A DNA stretch of 64,000 bases from Thermomonas haemolytica (GTDB taxonomy: Bacteria > Pseudomonadota > Gammaproteobacteria > Xanthomonadales > Xanthomonadaceae), in assembly GCF_004346265.1 (NCBI RefSeq), contig NZ_SMAP01000003.1:62001-126000 (forward strand). Direction: 5' to 3'. The notes under the pieces were generated by a model that was given only the letters and a program-made list of their open reading frames with translations, did not search any database and was not told the origin of the DNA. A program made the translations under genes and the position numbers. The stretch's first letter is position 1. Every line of letters begins with the position of its first letter. This document shows, one piece after another, positions 45,318 through 57,291 of this stretch.

Positions 45318-47177
45318 ATGATTTCCTTCCGCAATTTCGCCCTCCGTCGCGGCGAACGCCTGCTGCTGTCCAACGTCGACCTGGCCCTGCACGCCGGGTA
45401 CCGGGTGGGCGTGGTCGGCCGCAATGGCGCCGGCAAGTCCTCGCTGTTCGCCGCGTTGATGGGCGAGGTCGAGCCCGACCGCGGCGACATCGACCTGCCC
45501 GGCAAGGCGCGCATCGCCAGCGTGGCGCAGGAAACCCCGCATCTGCCGGACCCGGCGATCGATTTCGTGCTGTCCGGCGATGCCGCCGTGCACGCCGCGA
45601 TCCAGGCGGAAGCCAACGCCTTCGCCGCCGAGGATTGGGAAGCGGTGGCCGCGGCGCACCAGCGCCTGGAAGAGGTCAACGGCTACGACGGCACCGCGCG
45701 CGCGGGCCGCCTGCTGCATGGCCTGGGGTTCCCGGCCGAGGTGCACGAGAAGCCGGTCGCGGAGTTTTCCGGCGGCTGGCGGGTGCGCCTGAACGTGGCG
45801 CGCGCGCTGATGACGCCGTCCGACCTGTTGCTGCTGGACGAGCCCACCAACCACCTCGACCTCGATGCCGTGGTCTGGCTGGAGGAATGGCTGAAGCGCT
45901 ACGACGGCACGTTGCTGGTGATCAGCCACGACCGCGAGTTCCTCGACAACGTCACCACCCACATCCTGCACCTGCACGACGGCACCGCGAAGCTGTACGT
46001 CGGCAACTACACGGCGTTCGAGCGCCAGCGCGCCGAGCATCTACGCCAGCAGCAGATCGCGTTCGAGAAGGAGCAGGCCGAGCGCGCCCACCTGCAGAGC
46101 TTCATCGACCGCTTCAAGGCCAAGGCCAGCAAGGCGCGGCAGGCGCAGTCGCGGATGAAGCGGCTGGAGAAGCTGGCCGGCACCGAGGCGGTGCGGGTGG
46201 AGCGCGGGGTCAGCATCCAGCTGCCGGCGCCGCTGCGCTTGCCGAATTCACTGCTGTCGCTGCGCGATGCCGACTGCGGCTACGGCGCGGGCGCCACGAT
46301 CCTGCGCAAGGTCAGCTTCGGGCTGGAGGCCGGCGACCGCATCGGCCTGCTCGGCGTCAACGGCGCCGGCAAGTCGACGCTGGTGAAGACCCTGGTCGGC
46401 GAATTGCCGCCGATGTCCGGCGAGCGCATGGCGCACCCCGACCTGCGCATCGGCTACTTCGCCCAGCACACGGTGGAGTCGCTGGTGGCCGGCACCTCGC
46501 CGATCGACCACCTCAAGGAACTCTCTCCCAACACGCCGACGCAGGAGTTCCGCAACTTCCTCGGTGGCTGGCAGTTCCCGGGCGACCGCGCGTTCGAGGT
46601 GATCGACAATTTCTCCGGTGGCGAGAAGGCGCGCCTCGCGCTGGCGTTGCTGGCATGGAACAAGCCGAACCTGCTGCTGCTGGACGAACCCACCAACCAC
46701 CTCGACCTGGAGATGCGCGAGGCGCTGGCCGAGGCGCTGTCGGACTTCGACGGCGCGATCGTGATGGTCAGCCACGACCGCCACCTGATCGGCCTGGTCT
46801 GCGACCAGTACTGGCGTGTGCACGACGGCATCGTCGAACCGTTCGCCGGCGACCTCGACGACTACGCGGCCTGGCTGCGTTCGCGCCCCGGCAGCGACAA
46901 TCCGAAGACGCCGGTCCCGAAGGCGGCCCCCGTGGCCGCCGCGCCTCCGCCGCCTGCCGTGCCCAAGGCCAAGCCGAATCCGCACAAAGTGCAGAAGGCC
47001 GAGGAGCGGGTGGCGCGGCTGGAAGGCAAGCTGGCCGAATGCGAGGCGGCAATGGCCGACCCGGCGATCTACGCGGATGCGGGCAAGGTGGCCGACCTCG
47101 GCCGCACCCAGTTGCAGTTGCGCGCGGAGCTGGAAGCGGCCGAAGCCGAGCTGCTGGCGCTGTACGAAGGCGCCTGA
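45318..47177 (+). CDS. ABC-F family ATP-binding protein (YheS-like)
   Basis: 619-residue soluble twin ABC ATPase. First cassette Walker A GRNGAGKSS, signature FSGGWRVRLN, Walker B LLLLDEPTNHLD; second cassette GVNGAGKST, FSGGEKARLALA and LLLLDEPTNHLD. The two are joined by the ABC-F linker (ERQRAEHLRQQQIAFEKEQ region), and a C-terminal Ala/Pro tether ends in a coiled coil. No membrane segments. ABC-F proteins act on the ribosome; the closest layout is YheS, but EttA/Uup-type roles cannot be excluded. Confidence 0.9.
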   Translation: MISFRNFALRRGERLLLSNVDLALHAGYRVGVVGRNGAGKSSLFAALMGEVEPDRGDIDLPGKARIASVAQETPHLPDPAIDFVLSGDAAVHAAIQAEANAFAAEDWEAVAAAHQRLEEVNGYDGTARAGRLLHGLGFPAEVHEKPVAEFSGGWRVRLNVARALMTPSDLLLLDEPTNHLDLDAVVWLEEWLKRYDGTLLVISHDREFLDNVTTHILHLHDGTAKLYVGNYTAFERQRAEHLRQQQIAFEKEQAERAHLQSFIDRFKAKASKARQAQSRMKRLEKLAGTEAVRVERGVSIQLPAPLRLPNSLLSLRDADCGYGAGATILRKVSFGLEAGDRIGLLGVNGAGKSTLVKTLVGELPPMSGERMAHPDLRIGYFAQHTVESLVAGTSPIDHLKELSPNTPTQEFRNFLGGWQFPGDRAFEVIDNFSGGEKARLALALLAWNKPNLLLLDEPTNHLDLEMREALAEALSDFDGAIVMVSHDRHLIGLVCDQYWRVHDGIVEPFAGDLDDYAAWLRSRPGSDNPKTPVPKAAPVAAAPPPPAVPKAKPNPHKVQKAEERVARLEGKLAECEAAMADPAIYADAGKVADLGRTQLQLRAELEAAEAELLALYEGA

Positions 47178-47222
47178 GCCGGCGTTCGCGGCTCGCCCGT
47201 TACCGCGCGTGGTTCACCCGTT

Positions 47223-47257
47223 CCCGTTCGTGGTGAGCCTGTCGAACCACGGACGGG
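47223..47257. repeat. REP-like hairpin between convergent genes
   Basis: Stem CCCGTTCGTGGT (47223-47234) against ACCACGGACGGG (47246-47257) around GAGCCTGTCGA. It closely resembles the GTTCGACAGGCTCACCACGAACGG interspersed repeat found throughout many proteobacterial genomes (established knowledge). It lies between the convergent ABC-F and SIMPL genes and may double as a terminator. Confidence 0.75.
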
Positions 47258-47282
47258 CCTGCACGGCCGGACTATGTGGCGA

Positions 47283-47984
47283 TCAGTCGGTCAGGAAATA
47301 TTCGACCGTGCTGACCACCCGGATCTTCTTGATCTGCGGGCTGCCGGCATCGCGGTTCTCGATGCTCACCACGCCCTGGTTGGCGGTGCGGATGCCGCCG
47401 AGGTGGGCGCCGGAATCCTTGGCGAACTGCTCGGCCGACTTGCGCGCGGCGGCGGTGGCCTCGGCGATCAGCGCCGGCTTGATGTCGTTCAGCCGGGTGT
47501 AGTCGAACTGCGGGCCGCCGCCCTGCTCGGCATTGAGCATCACCCCGCGCGCCACGATGTCGCCGCTGCGGCGCACCGCGGCCAGCGCTTCCTTCACCTG
47601 CGCCGTGCGCAGGGTGACAGTGTTGGAGTAGCTGTAGCGCTCCGGCGGGCGATTGCTGCCGTAGGCGTAGGCCCAGCGGTCCTCCAGCCGCGGCGGGCTG
47701 ACCACGATCTCGTCGTCCTTGAACCCGGCCTGGGTGAGGAACTCGCGGATGGTGCGGGTATTGGCCTCCAGCTGCGCCTGTACCGCGGCCAGGTCGTTGC
47801 CGCCGACGCTCTGCGCCAGCGGCCAGACCACCAGGTCGGCATCCACGATCTTCTCGGCGGAGCCCTTGACGGTGACGTAGCGGTCGCCGGTGCGGAGCTG
47901 GGCCATGCCGCGGGCGGCGAACCAGCCGGCCCCGACCAGGCCGAGGGCGATCAGAAGGGCGGCAAGGGCGGTACGCGGCTGCAT
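47283..47984 (-). CDS. SIMPL (DUF541) domain protein
   Basis: 233-residue envelope protein with an N-terminal membrane anchor or signal (about 5-28) and a SIMPL domain: YVTVKGSAEKIVDADL at the start, a helical middle, and VSIENRDAGSPQIKKIRVVSTVEYFL near the end. Family members are periplasmic or membrane-attached, linked to oxidative stress resistance in some bacteria, with no defined enzymatic role. Single gene. Confidence 0.87.
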   Translation of the reverse strand: MQPRTALAALLIALGLVGAGWFAARGMAQLRTGDRYVTVKGSAEKIVDADLVVWPLAQSVGGNDLAAVQAQLEANTRTIREFLTQAGFKDDEIVVSPPRLEDRWAYAYGSNRPPERYSYSNTVTLRTAQVKEALAAVRRSGDIVARGVMLNAEQGGGPQFDYTRLNDIKPALIAEATAAARKSAEQFAKDSGAHLGGIRTANQGVVSIENRDAGSPQIKKIRVVSTVEYFLTD

Positions 47985-48086
47985 GCGGGGAGCTCCGGCG
48001 GAGTGGAAGGCAGTGCCGGCTTGAAATCGCGGCGGGCGGCCACACTATGCCACCCGGTTTGTTGCGTTTCGAGGCCGATCACCACC

Positions 48087-48410
48087 ATGCCGATCTATGC
48101 GTTCATCTGCGATGCCTGCGGGCATGCCTTCGACCGTCTGCAGAAGCTTTCCGACGCCGATCCCAGCGCCTGCCCGGACTGCGGCGCGCAGGGGCAAGTG
48201 CACCGCCAGCTGACCGCCCCGCAGTTCCGGTTGGCCGGCAGCGGCTGGTACGAGACCGACTTCAAGAAGGACGGCGACAAGAAGCGCAATCTGGCCGGGG
48301 ATGCCGCCAAGCCGGCGGACGCCAAGTCCGAGGCGAAGCCGGACGCGAAGGCGGATGCCAAGCCGGCCGCCGCCCCTGCGGCGCCAGCCGCGATGTCTTC
48401 CGGGGGCTGA
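48087..48410 (+). CDS. FmdB-family zinc-ribbon regulatory protein
   Basis: 107 residues. The first 45 form a zinc ribbon with two CxxC knuckles (CDACGH near 9-13 and CPDCGA near 29-33) and the canonical start MPIYAF. A Trp/Tyr-containing segment is followed by an Ala/Lys/Asp/Pro low-complexity tail (about 70-107). FmdB-type proteins are thought to regulate or escort amidase-type operons, but most, like this one just upstream of aspS in orientation and spacing, have no known target. Confidence 0.88.
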   Translation: MPIYAFICDACGHAFDRLQKLSDADPSACPDCGAQGQVHRQLTAPQFRLAGSGWYETDFKKDGDKKRNLAGDAAKPADAKSEAKPDAKADAKPAAAPAAPAAMSSGG

Positions 48411-48429
48411 TCCCCGTCCCGGCGCGCCG

Positions 48430-49359
48430 TCAGCGCACCCCGAAGCGCGCGCTGCAGCCGTGGTTCACCCACAGCCCGCTGCGCGCGTCATAGCCCCAGC
48501 TGAATCCCTCGCGGCAGGGCATGCCGGCAAGCTGCTGGATCAGGGTTGGCCGCCCGCGGCGAGCATCCCAGGCGCAGGTGGCGTAGCCGCCCCGGCTGGT
48601 GCAGGTGACGCTGTAGTCGCTGCCCGGGGCAGCCCCGACCTGCACCCGGAATTCACCGCGGCAACCGTCGTCCACCCATAGCTGGCGATTGCGCACGCCG
48701 AAGTTGCGGTTTTCGATGCAGCGGCCGTTGGAGAGCTGCCGTACCAACTGCGCCCGGCCGACCACGTCGTGGCCGCAGCTGGTGAACCGGCCGCCAATAC
48801 TCTCGCAGCGCAGGGTGGTCCATTGCGTGCCCACCGGGCCGGTGCCGGGCTGGAACTCGCCGCGGCAGCCATTGGACACGGTCACCCGGCCGTTGCCGTT
48901 GAACCAGCTGCGGCCTTCGACGCAGGCGGCGCTCGAGAGCTGGCGGGTGAGCCGCGACGGCCCTTGCCAGGGCATGCTGCAGGTCTTGGTGCGGCCATCG
49001 GTGCTCTCGCAGCGGGCGGCTTGCATCCCCGGGCCCGGGCCGGGCGGCGGCGGGGGCGGGGGCGCGCCGGCGCCACCCAGCGACTTGGCGATGTCGTTCT
49101 TCACCTGGCTGAAGGTCCAGCGCGACAGCCGCACCTGGTCCAGGTAGAAGCGCAGCTGGTCGTCGGGGATCTGGCGGCCGCGCGACTGCTCGCGGTATTC
49201 CAGCCCGATCACCCGGCTCTGCTCGGCCGGGCTCAGGGTCCACAGGTCCTCGGGTGCGTAGGCGCGCTGCTGGGCCTGGGCATGGGCGGGAGCGGGCAGG
49301 GCGGCCAGCGCGGAGGCGGTGGCCAGGGCGAGCAGGGGGGCGGCGACCAGGCGGGACAT
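48430..49359 (-). CDS. DUF3011 secreted protein with three Cys-rich modules
   Basis: 309 residues: signal peptide (1-28, ending AHA), a helical region (about 30-95), a seven-proline hinge (near 99-107), and three consecutive DUF3011 modules of about 58 residues. Each has four Cys in the same spacing (CESTDGRTKTC, then a single Cys before a Trp/Asn-rich turn, then GCRGEF). The repeated disulphide-type modules resemble a small lectin-like or binding fold, but no function is known. GGAGG precedes the ATG. Family is common in Xanthomonadaceae. Divergent from aspS. Confidence 0.83.
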   Translation of the reverse strand: MSRLVAAPLLALATASALAALPAPAHAQAQQRAYAPEDLWTLSPAEQSRVIGLEYREQSRGRQIPDDQLRFYLDQVRLSRWTFSQVKNDIAKSLGGAGAPPPPPPPGPGPGMQAARCESTDGRTKTCSMPWQGPSRLTRQLSSAACVEGRSWFNGNGRVTVSNGCRGEFQPGTGPVGTQWTTLRCESIGGRFTSCGHDVVGRAQLVRQLSNGRCIENRNFGVRNRQLWVDDGCRGEFRVQVGAAPGSDYSVTCTSRGGYATCAWDARRGRPTLIQQLAGMPCREGFSWGYDARSGLWVNHGCSARFGVR

Positions 49360-49507
49360 GGCAAACCTCCGGTGATGGCAGCGGGGGGATGGAATCCGGG
49401 CCGGGCCTGCGGCCCGCCATGGCGGCACATTAGCGCCGCGCATCGTTAAAATGGCGTGTCCATGCCCCGGCGTCCCGCAGCGCTGGGCAGCCCTTTCCGG
49501 AGTTCCC

Positions 49508-51319
<1,812 letters not shown>

Positions 51320-51439
51320 TGGCTGACGCCGGAGGCTGCGACCCGACGCGTGCGAACCTCCTGTTCGACGCGTCGCCGCAGGCCATCGATGGCCCGCTTT
51401 CCGCAGTTCCCCGGCGCCATCCATCGTGGGGGTGAGTGG

Positions 51440-51973
51440 ATGAAAGCACGTATCCGCCGCGCCACGCCCGCCGATGCCGCCGTGCTGGCGGAGCTCGGCG
51501 CGGCCACCTTCGTCGAGGCCTTCGGGCATCTGTACACACCCGAGGACCTGCGCGCCTTCCTGGACGAGAGCCACGGCATCACCGCCTACGAGAAGACGCT
51601 GGCGGATCCCCGCTATGCGCTGTGGATCGCCGAGGACGAGACGGGTCGCGCCATCGGCTATGCCCAGGCCGGCCCCTGTGGCCTGCCGCATGCAGACGTG
51701 CGGCCCGGGGACGGAGAACTGAAGCGGCTGTACGTGCGTGCCAGCCATCACAACGGCGGCACCGGGCGCGCGCTGATGGACGCCGCGATGGCCTGGCTGC
51801 TGCGCGACGGCCCGCGCCCGCTGTGGGTCAGCGTATGGTCGGAGAACTTCGGCGCCCAGCGTTTCTACGCCCGCTACGGGTTCGCCTTCGCCGGCGAGTA
51901 CGCCTTCATCGTGGGCGCCCAGCGCGACCGTGAATTCATGTACCACCGCCCCGCCGCGCCGCCGGCCGTATAA
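51440..51973 (+). CDS. GNAT-family N-acetyltransferase
   Basis: 177-residue single-domain GNAT. The acetyl-CoA loop is seen in LKRLYVRASHHNGGTGRALMDAAMAWL, where the usual Arg-x-x-Gly-x-Gly/Ala signature appears as HNGGTGRA; the C-terminal NFGAQRFYARYGF strand-helix is typical. Substrate unknown. The ATG at 51440 has a weak GTGAGTGG site; the frame is open to 51350 but without family-like sequence. It sits 120 bases after aspS; that gap holds only a small GC-rich hairpin. Confidence 0.87.
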   Translation: MKARIRRATPADAAVLAELGAATFVEAFGHLYTPEDLRAFLDESHGITAYEKTLADPRYALWIAEDETGRAIGYAQAGPCGLPHADVRPGDGELKRLYVRASHHNGGTGRALMDAAMAWLLRDGPRPLWVSVWSENFGAQRFYARYGFAFAGEYAFIVGAQRDREFMYHRPAAPPAV

Positions 51974-51974
51974 T
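51969..51974 (+). promoter_or_regulatory. Perfect -10 hexamer upstream of yebC
   Basis: TATAAT overlaps the stop codon of the GNAT gene, 33 bases before the yebC start. No good -35 is found at 16-18 bases upstream, so this is a possible extended or activated promoter only. Confidence 0.35.
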
Positions 51975-52006
51975 CCGCGCCTTCGTTCAACCGCCCGGAT
52001 ACCGCC

Positions 52007-52726
52007 ATGGGACGTGGTCCTTCCATCGAAGCCCGCAAGAACGCGCAGGATGCCCAGCGCGGCAAGATCTTCACCAAGATCATCCGCGAGATCTCGGTCG
52101 CGGCGCGCGCCGGTGGTGGCGACCCGGCCGGCAACCCGCGGCTGCGCGCGGCGATCGACAGGGGGCTGGACGTGAACATGTCCAAGGACGTGATCGAACG
52201 CGCCATCAAGAAAGCCACCGGCGAGCTGGAAGGCGTCACCTACGAGGAGATCCGCTACGAAGGCTATGGCGCGGGCGGGGTGGCGGTGATCGTGGACTGC
52301 CTCACCGACAACCGCGTGCGCACCGTCGCGGACGTGCGCCACGCGTTCGGCAAGTTCGGCGGCAACCTCGGCACCGAAGGCTCGGTGGCGTTCATGTTCA
52401 AGAAGCTCGGCGTGCTCAGCTACGCCCCCGGCGCGGACGAGGAGCGCATCACCGAGGCCGCGATCGAAGCCGGTGCCGACGACGTGGTGGTGTACCCGGA
52501 AGACGGCGCGATCGACGTGCTGACTTCGCCCGAGTCCTTCCCGCAGGTCAAGGCGGCGATGGAGGCAGCGGGCCTGCCCCCAGGCTTTGCCGAGGTGACC
52601 ATGCGCGCGGACAACGACACCGTCGTGGAAGGCGAGGCCGCCGAGCAGGTGCAGAAGCTGCTGCGCTGGCTGGAGGACATGGACGACGTGCAGAACGTGT
52701 ATTCCAACGCGGCCGGGTTGGGCTGA
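52007..52726 (+). CDS. yebC: YebC/PmpR family protein
   Basis: 239-residue three-domain YebC protein beginning [15 protein letters not shown] and containing [14 protein letters not shown], both family signatures. Long annotated as a transcriptional regulator; members have more recently been reported to assist translation of proline runs. It is the first gene of a yebC-ruvC-ruvA cluster, the standard arrangement in gammaproteobacteria, with 31 bases to ruvC. Confidence 0.94.
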   Translation: MGRGPSIEARKNAQDAQRGKIFTKIIREISVAARAGGGDPAGNPRLRAAIDRGLDVNMSKDVIERAIKKATGELEGVTYEEIRYEGYGAGGVAVIVDCLTDNRVRTVADVRHAFGKFGGNLGTEGSVAFMFKKLGVLSYAPGADEERITEAAIEAGADDVVVYPEDGAIDVLTSPESFPQVKAAMEAAGLPPGFAEVTMRADNDTVVEGEAAEQVQKLLRWLEDMDDVQNVYSNAAGLG

Positions 52727-52757
52727 CGCGCCGCGCCGCCCGCCGGCCCCGATCGCC

Positions 52758-53333
52758 ATGTCGCTTTCCCCGTCCGCCAGCGCGCCGCGCCCGGCCCCGG
52801 TCCGGATCCTCGGGATCGACCCCGGCTCCCAGCGCACCGGCGTGGGCATCGTGGACGTGGCCGCGGACGGCAGGGTGGCGCACGTGCACCACCAGCCGCT
52901 GGTGCTGCTGGACGCGGAATCGTTCCCGCTGCGCCTGCGCAAGCTGCTGGATGGGCTGTGGGCGCTGATCGAGCAGTTCCGGCCGGACGAGGTGGCGGTG
53001 GAGCAGGTGTTCCTCTCCAACAACGCGATGAGCGCGCTCAAGCTGGGCCAGGCGCGCGGCGCCGCGGTCGCCGCCTGCGTGGCGCGCGACCTGCCGGTGA
53101 GCGAATACGCGGCGAAGGAGATCAAGCTGGCGCTGGTGGGCAGCGGCGGCGCCGACAAGGCGCAGGTGCAGCACATGGTCGGCGCGATGCTGGGGCTGAG
53201 CGGCAAATTGCAGGCCGACGCCGCCGACGCGCTGGCGGTGGCCATCACCCACGCGCACGTGCGCGCCAGCGCGCAGCGGCTGGGCGTGGCGGCACGCGAG
53301 GCGTGGGGACGCAAGGGCAGGGGGCGGCGATGA
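52758..53333 (+). CDS. ruvC: RuvC Holliday-junction resolvase
   Basis: 191-residue dimeric nuclease cutting Holliday junctions made mobile by RuvAB. The four acidic residues are visible: Asp in [11 protein letters not shown], Glu in [11 protein letters not shown], and the Asp pair in [16 protein letters not shown] short Pro/Ser N-terminal extension precedes the catalytic core; the start at 52758 is the first ATG after yebC. Its stop overlaps an ATGA that belongs to the first, now orphaned copy of the ruvA start. Confidence 0.95.
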   Translation: MSLSPSASAPRPAPVRILGIDPGSQRTGVGIVDVAADGRVAHVHHQPLVLLDAESFPLRLRKLLDGLWALIEQFRPDEVAVEQVFLSNNAMSALKLGQARGAAVAACVARDLPVSEYAAKEIKLALVGSGGADKAQVQHMVGAMLGLSGKLQADAADALAVAITHAHVRASAQRLGVAAREAWGRKGRGRR

Positions 53334-53506
53334 TCGGACGGTTGAAAGGCATCCTCATCCACAAGGCGCCGCCGTGGGCGAAGCGACGCGATTGCGAGGC
53401 ATTGCCTCGCGCGTCGCTGAGCGCCCGGACAGGGATGGCCGGGCCGGAGCATGCCGAAGCGATGCAGTCGCGCCATGGACGGCTGCGGGATGGAGCGGCG
53501 CCATGA
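53330..53506 (+). pseudogene. Orphaned duplicate of the ruvA 5' end running into a hairpin-rich insert
   Basis: A 58-codon frame starts with the exact first 48 bases of ruvA (53330-53377, 16 codons) and then runs through unrelated sequence (53378-53502) to a TGA that overlaps the true ruvA ATG (ATGA at 53503-53506). The same 48 bases recur perfectly at 53503-53550, where they continue into intact ruvA. The frame also overlaps the ruvC stop by ATGA, so translational coupling ruvC to this frame to ruvA is preserved. I read this as a remnant or relay, not a functional protein. Confidence 0.7.
53378..53502. repeat. 125-bp palindrome-rich insert between the two copies of the ruvA start
   Basis: Holds a long interrupted hairpin (AGCGACGC 53382-53389 with 53411-53418; GCGAGGC 53394-53400 with 53404-53410, ATT loop), then GCCCGG (53423-53428) with CCGGGC (53439-53444), then smaller stems. 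It has the look of the interspersed palindromic repeats of this bacterial family, flanked here by 48-bp direct repeats. No transposase or known inverted terminal repeat is present. Confidence 0.65.
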
Positions 53507-54087
53507 TCGGACGGTTGAAAGGCATCCTCATCCACAAGGCGCCGCCGTGGATCGTTATCGACGTGCACGGCGTCGGCTACGAGCTGGAGGCGCCGATGAG
53601 CACCTTCTACGACCTGCCGGAGGTGGGGCGCGAGGTGTTCCTGTTCACCCATTACGCGCAGAAGGAGGACAGCGTGGCGCTGTACGGCTTCCTGCGCGAG
53701 GCCGAGCGCCGCCTGTTCCGCGACGTGCAGAAGGTGTCGGGTATCGGGGCGAAGATCGCGCTGGCGGTGCTGTCCGGCGCCAGCGTGGACCAGTTCGCGC
53801 GGCTGGTGCAGGCCGGCGACGTCACCGCGCTGACCCGCATCCCCGGGATCGGCAAGAAGACCGCCGAGCGCATGGTGGTGGAGCTGCGCGACCGCGCCGC
53901 CGATCTCACGGCCGGCGCGCCCGGTGCCGCGGTGGCGGCTGGCGATCCGCTGGCGGAGGCGATCACCGCGCTGCAGGCGCTGGGCTACAAGCCGGCCGAG
54001 GCCGAGCGTATGGCGAAGAAGGTCGCCGGCGACGGCGATGCAGCCGAAACCATCATCCGGAAAGCGCTACAGTCCGCGCTGCGTTGA
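53503..54087 (+). CDS. ruvA: RuvA Holliday-junction DNA helicase subunit
   Basis: 194-residue tetrameric subunit that binds Holliday junctions and targets RuvB. N-terminal OB-fold with [17 protein letters not shown], two helix-hairpin-helix motifs ([15 protein letters not shown] and [16 protein letters not shown]), and the C-terminal RuvB-contact domain ([18 protein letters not shown]). The start at 53503 restores the canonical MIGRLKG N-terminus; an in-frame GTG at 53374 lies inside the duplicated segment. Its 5' end is a perfect 48-bp duplicate of sequence at 53330. Confidence 0.95.
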   Translation: MIGRLKGILIHKAPPWIVIDVHGVGYELEAPMSTFYDLPEVGREVFLFTHYAQKEDSVALYGFLREAERRLFRDVQKVSGIGAKIALAVLSGASVDQFARLVQAGDVTALTRIPGIGKKTAERMVVELRDRAADLTAGAPGAAVAAGDPLAEAITALQALGYKPAEAERMAKKVAGDGDAAETIIRKALQSALR

Positions 54088-54124
54088 ACCGGCGGCGCCC
54101 GCGCGCGCACGGACAGGGGATTTC

Positions 54125-56053
54125 ATGGCCACTCATCCAGCTTCCTCCACCGCGCAGCCCGCCACCGGCGGGCATGGCGACAGCGGCAAGGCCGGCCTGT
54201 TCGGGCTAGTGGTCGGCGCCATCGGGGTGGTGTTCGGCGACATCGGCACCAGCCCGCTGTACACGCTGAAGGAAGCGTTCTCGCCGCACTTCGGGCTGAC
54301 CGCCGACCACGACACCGTGCTCGGCATCCTGTCGATGGTGTTCTGGGCGCTGATGGTCACCGTCACCGCCAAGTACGTGACCATCATCATGCGCGCCGAC
54401 AACGACGGCGAGGGCGGCATCATGGCGCTGATGGCGCTGGCCCAGCGCACCCTGCGCCGCGGCTCGCGCGCCGCGTATTACGTCGGCATCCTCGGCATCT
54501 TCGGCGCCTCGCTGTTCTTCGGCGACGGCGTGATCACCCCGGCGATCTCGGTGCTGTCGGCGATCGAAGGCCTGGAGGTGGTGGCGCCCAGCCTGCACCA
54601 CTGGATCGTGCCGCTGACCGTGCTGGTGCTGCTGGCGCTGTTCGCCACCCAGCGCTACGGCACCGCCAAGGTCGGCAAGGTGTTCGGGCCGATCACCATC
54701 GTCTGGTTCGCCTCGCTGGCGGCGATCGGCGTGCTCAACATGCTGCACGCGCCGGAAGTGCTGAAGGCGTTCAACCCGTGGTGGGCGGCCAGGTTCTTCA
54801 TGGAGCACCACTTCCACGGCATCTTCATCCTCGGCGCGGTGGTGCTGGCGGTGACCGGCGGCGAGGCGCTGTACGCCGACATGGGCCACTTCGGCGCGCG
54901 CCCGATCCGGCTGGCCTGGTACTACTTCGTGCTGCCGGCGCTGATGCTGAACTACCTCGGCCAGGGCGCGCTGGTGCTGCAGGACCCGAGCGCCATCCGC
55001 AACCCCTTCTATATCGGGGTGCCGGACTGGGCGCGCTGGCCGATGATCATGCTGGCCACCGCCGCCACCGTGATCGCCTCGCAGGCGGTGATCACCGGCG
55101 CGTTCTCGGTGGCACGCCAGGCCATGCAGCTGGGCTACATCCCGCGCATGCGGATCAAGCACACCTCCAGCGACACCATCGGCCAGATCTACGTGCCCGG
55201 GATCAACTGGACGCTGATGCTGCTGGTGGTCTCGCTGGTGCTGGCGTTCCGCACCTCCACCGCGCTGGCCACCGCCTACGGCATCTCGGTGTCGCTGACC
55301 ATGCTGATCGACACCCTGCTGCTGGCGATGGTGGCCTACGCCCTCTGGCCGCGCTGGCGGCGCTGGGTCTTGCCGCTGTGCGTGGTGTTCGCCGCGGTGG
55401 AGTGCGCGTTCGTGATCGCCAACGGCGCCAAGATCCCCGACGGCGGCTGGTTCCCGCTGGTGCTGGGCGTGCTGCTGTTCACCATGCTGCGTACCTGGCG
55501 CCGCGGGCGCGAGCTGCTCAGCGCCGAGGTGCGCAAGGAAGGCATCCAGCTCGACACCTTCCTGCCCGGGCTGATGCTGGCGCCGCCGGTGCGGGTACCG
55601 GGCACCGCGGTGTTCCTGACCGCCAGCCCGGACATGGTGCCGCACGCGCTGCTGCACAACCTCAAGCACAACAAGGTGCTGCACCAGCACAACGTGTTCC
55701 TGACCGTGGAGACGCTCGACGTGCCGTATGCGCCGAAGGGCAAGCGGCTGAAGATCGAATCGATCGGCGGCGAGGACTTCTACCGGGTGATCGTGCGCTA
55801 CGGCTTCATGGAGACCCCGGACGTGCCGCTGGCGCTGATGCAGTCCTGCGACCAGTGCGATCTGGTGTTCAACCCGATGGACACCACCTATTTCGTCAGC
55901 CGCGAGAGCATCGTCGCCAGCCGCCACCGCGGCATGCCGATCTGGCGCGACAAGCTGTTCGCGTTCATGCACCGCAACGCCGCCCCGGCCAGCAACTTCT
56001 TCCGCATCCCCGGCAACCGGCTGGTGGAGCTGGGCGCGCAGGTCGAAATCTAG
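54125..56053 (+). CDS. kup: Kup low-affinity potassium transporter
   Basis: 642-residue potassium/proton symporter of the inner membrane. The family signature [15 protein letters not shown] is at 39-53; about 12 membrane helices follow, then a cytoplasmic C-terminal domain (about 450-642) with [17 protein letters not shown] stretch precedes the ATG. It sits between ruvA and ruvB, an arrangement not found in E. coli. Whether it is cotranscribed with ruvA (37-base gap) is likely but unproven. Confidence 0.95.
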   Translation: MATHPASSTAQPATGGHGDSGKAGLFGLVVGAIGVVFGDIGTSPLYTLKEAFSPHFGLTADHDTVLGILSMVFWALMVTVTAKYVTIIMRADNDGEGGIMALMALAQRTLRRGSRAAYYVGILGIFGASLFFGDGVITPAISVLSAIEGLEVVAPSLHHWIVPLTVLVLLALFATQRYGTAKVGKVFGPITIVWFASLAAIGVLNMLHAPEVLKAFNPWWAARFFMEHHFHGIFILGAVVLAVTGGEALYADMGHFGARPIRLAWYYFVLPALMLNYLGQGALVLQDPSAIRNPFYIGVPDWARWPMIMLATAATVIASQAVITGAFSVARQAMQLGYIPRMRIKHTSSDTIGQIYVPGINWTLMLLVVSLVLAFRTSTALATAYGISVSLTMLIDTLLLAMVAYALWPRWRRWVLPLCVVFAAVECAFVIANGAKIPDGGWFPLVLGVLLFTMLRTWRRGRELLSAEVRKEGIQLDTFLPGLMLAPPVRVPGTAVFLTASPDMVPHALLHNLKHNKVLHQHNVFLTVETLDVPYAPKGKRLKIESIGGEDFYRVIVRYGFMETPDVPLALMQSCDQCDLVFNPMDTTYFVSRESIVASRHRGMPIWRDKLFAFMHRNAAPASNFFRIPGNRLVELGAQVEI

Positions 56054-56063
56054 GAAGGCCTGA

Positions 56064-56205
56064 ACAACGCCATCCAGGCGTTGTCAGCCCACGCCGAGTC
56101 CGGCCCAGGTCCGGACTCGGCTCACACGCATCAATCACTTGCATGGTCGATGCGTGGCCGGCCATCCATGGCCGGCGGGAACCTCTGAGTGGATCAGAGG
56201 CTCCC
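56064..56205. repeat. Cassette of five consecutive hairpins between kup and ruvB
   Basis: Stems in order: 56064-56071 with 56077-56084 (8 bp); 56093-56103 with 56111-56121 (11 bp); 56126-56132 with 56149-56155 (7 bp); 56157-56165 with 56168-56176 (9 bp, containing GGCCGGCCAT/ATGGCCGG); 56177-56188 with 56194-56205 (12 bp, one mismatch). They fill most of the 203-base gap. It may be a REP/BIME-type repeat cluster or an untranslated structured RNA segment; it also could terminate kup transcription. The remaining bases up to ruvB are GC-rich with a TATACCATA stretch as a possible -10. Confidence 0.7.
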
Positions 56206-56256
56206 TGGCGGCCCCGCGCGGGCCGCCGGCCGCGGCGGCTCCTATACCATAGGCGC

Positions 56257-57283
<1,027 letters not shown>

Positions 57284-57291
<8 letters not shown>

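Noticed and set aside
48411-48429. An additional small gene between the FmdB and DUF3011 genes
   Set aside because: The convergent stops are only about 20 bases apart; there is no room for a gene or full terminator.
53374-53502. A longer ruvA starting at the GTG at 53374
   Set aside because: The extra 43 residues are unlike RuvA and come from the insert; MIGRLKG at 53503 is the canonical start.
53330-53550. A two-unit CRISPR-like or att-flanked array
   Set aside because: There are only two repeats and the repeat is ruvA coding sequence. No cas, integrase or tRNA is nearby, so a duplicated gene start explains it better.
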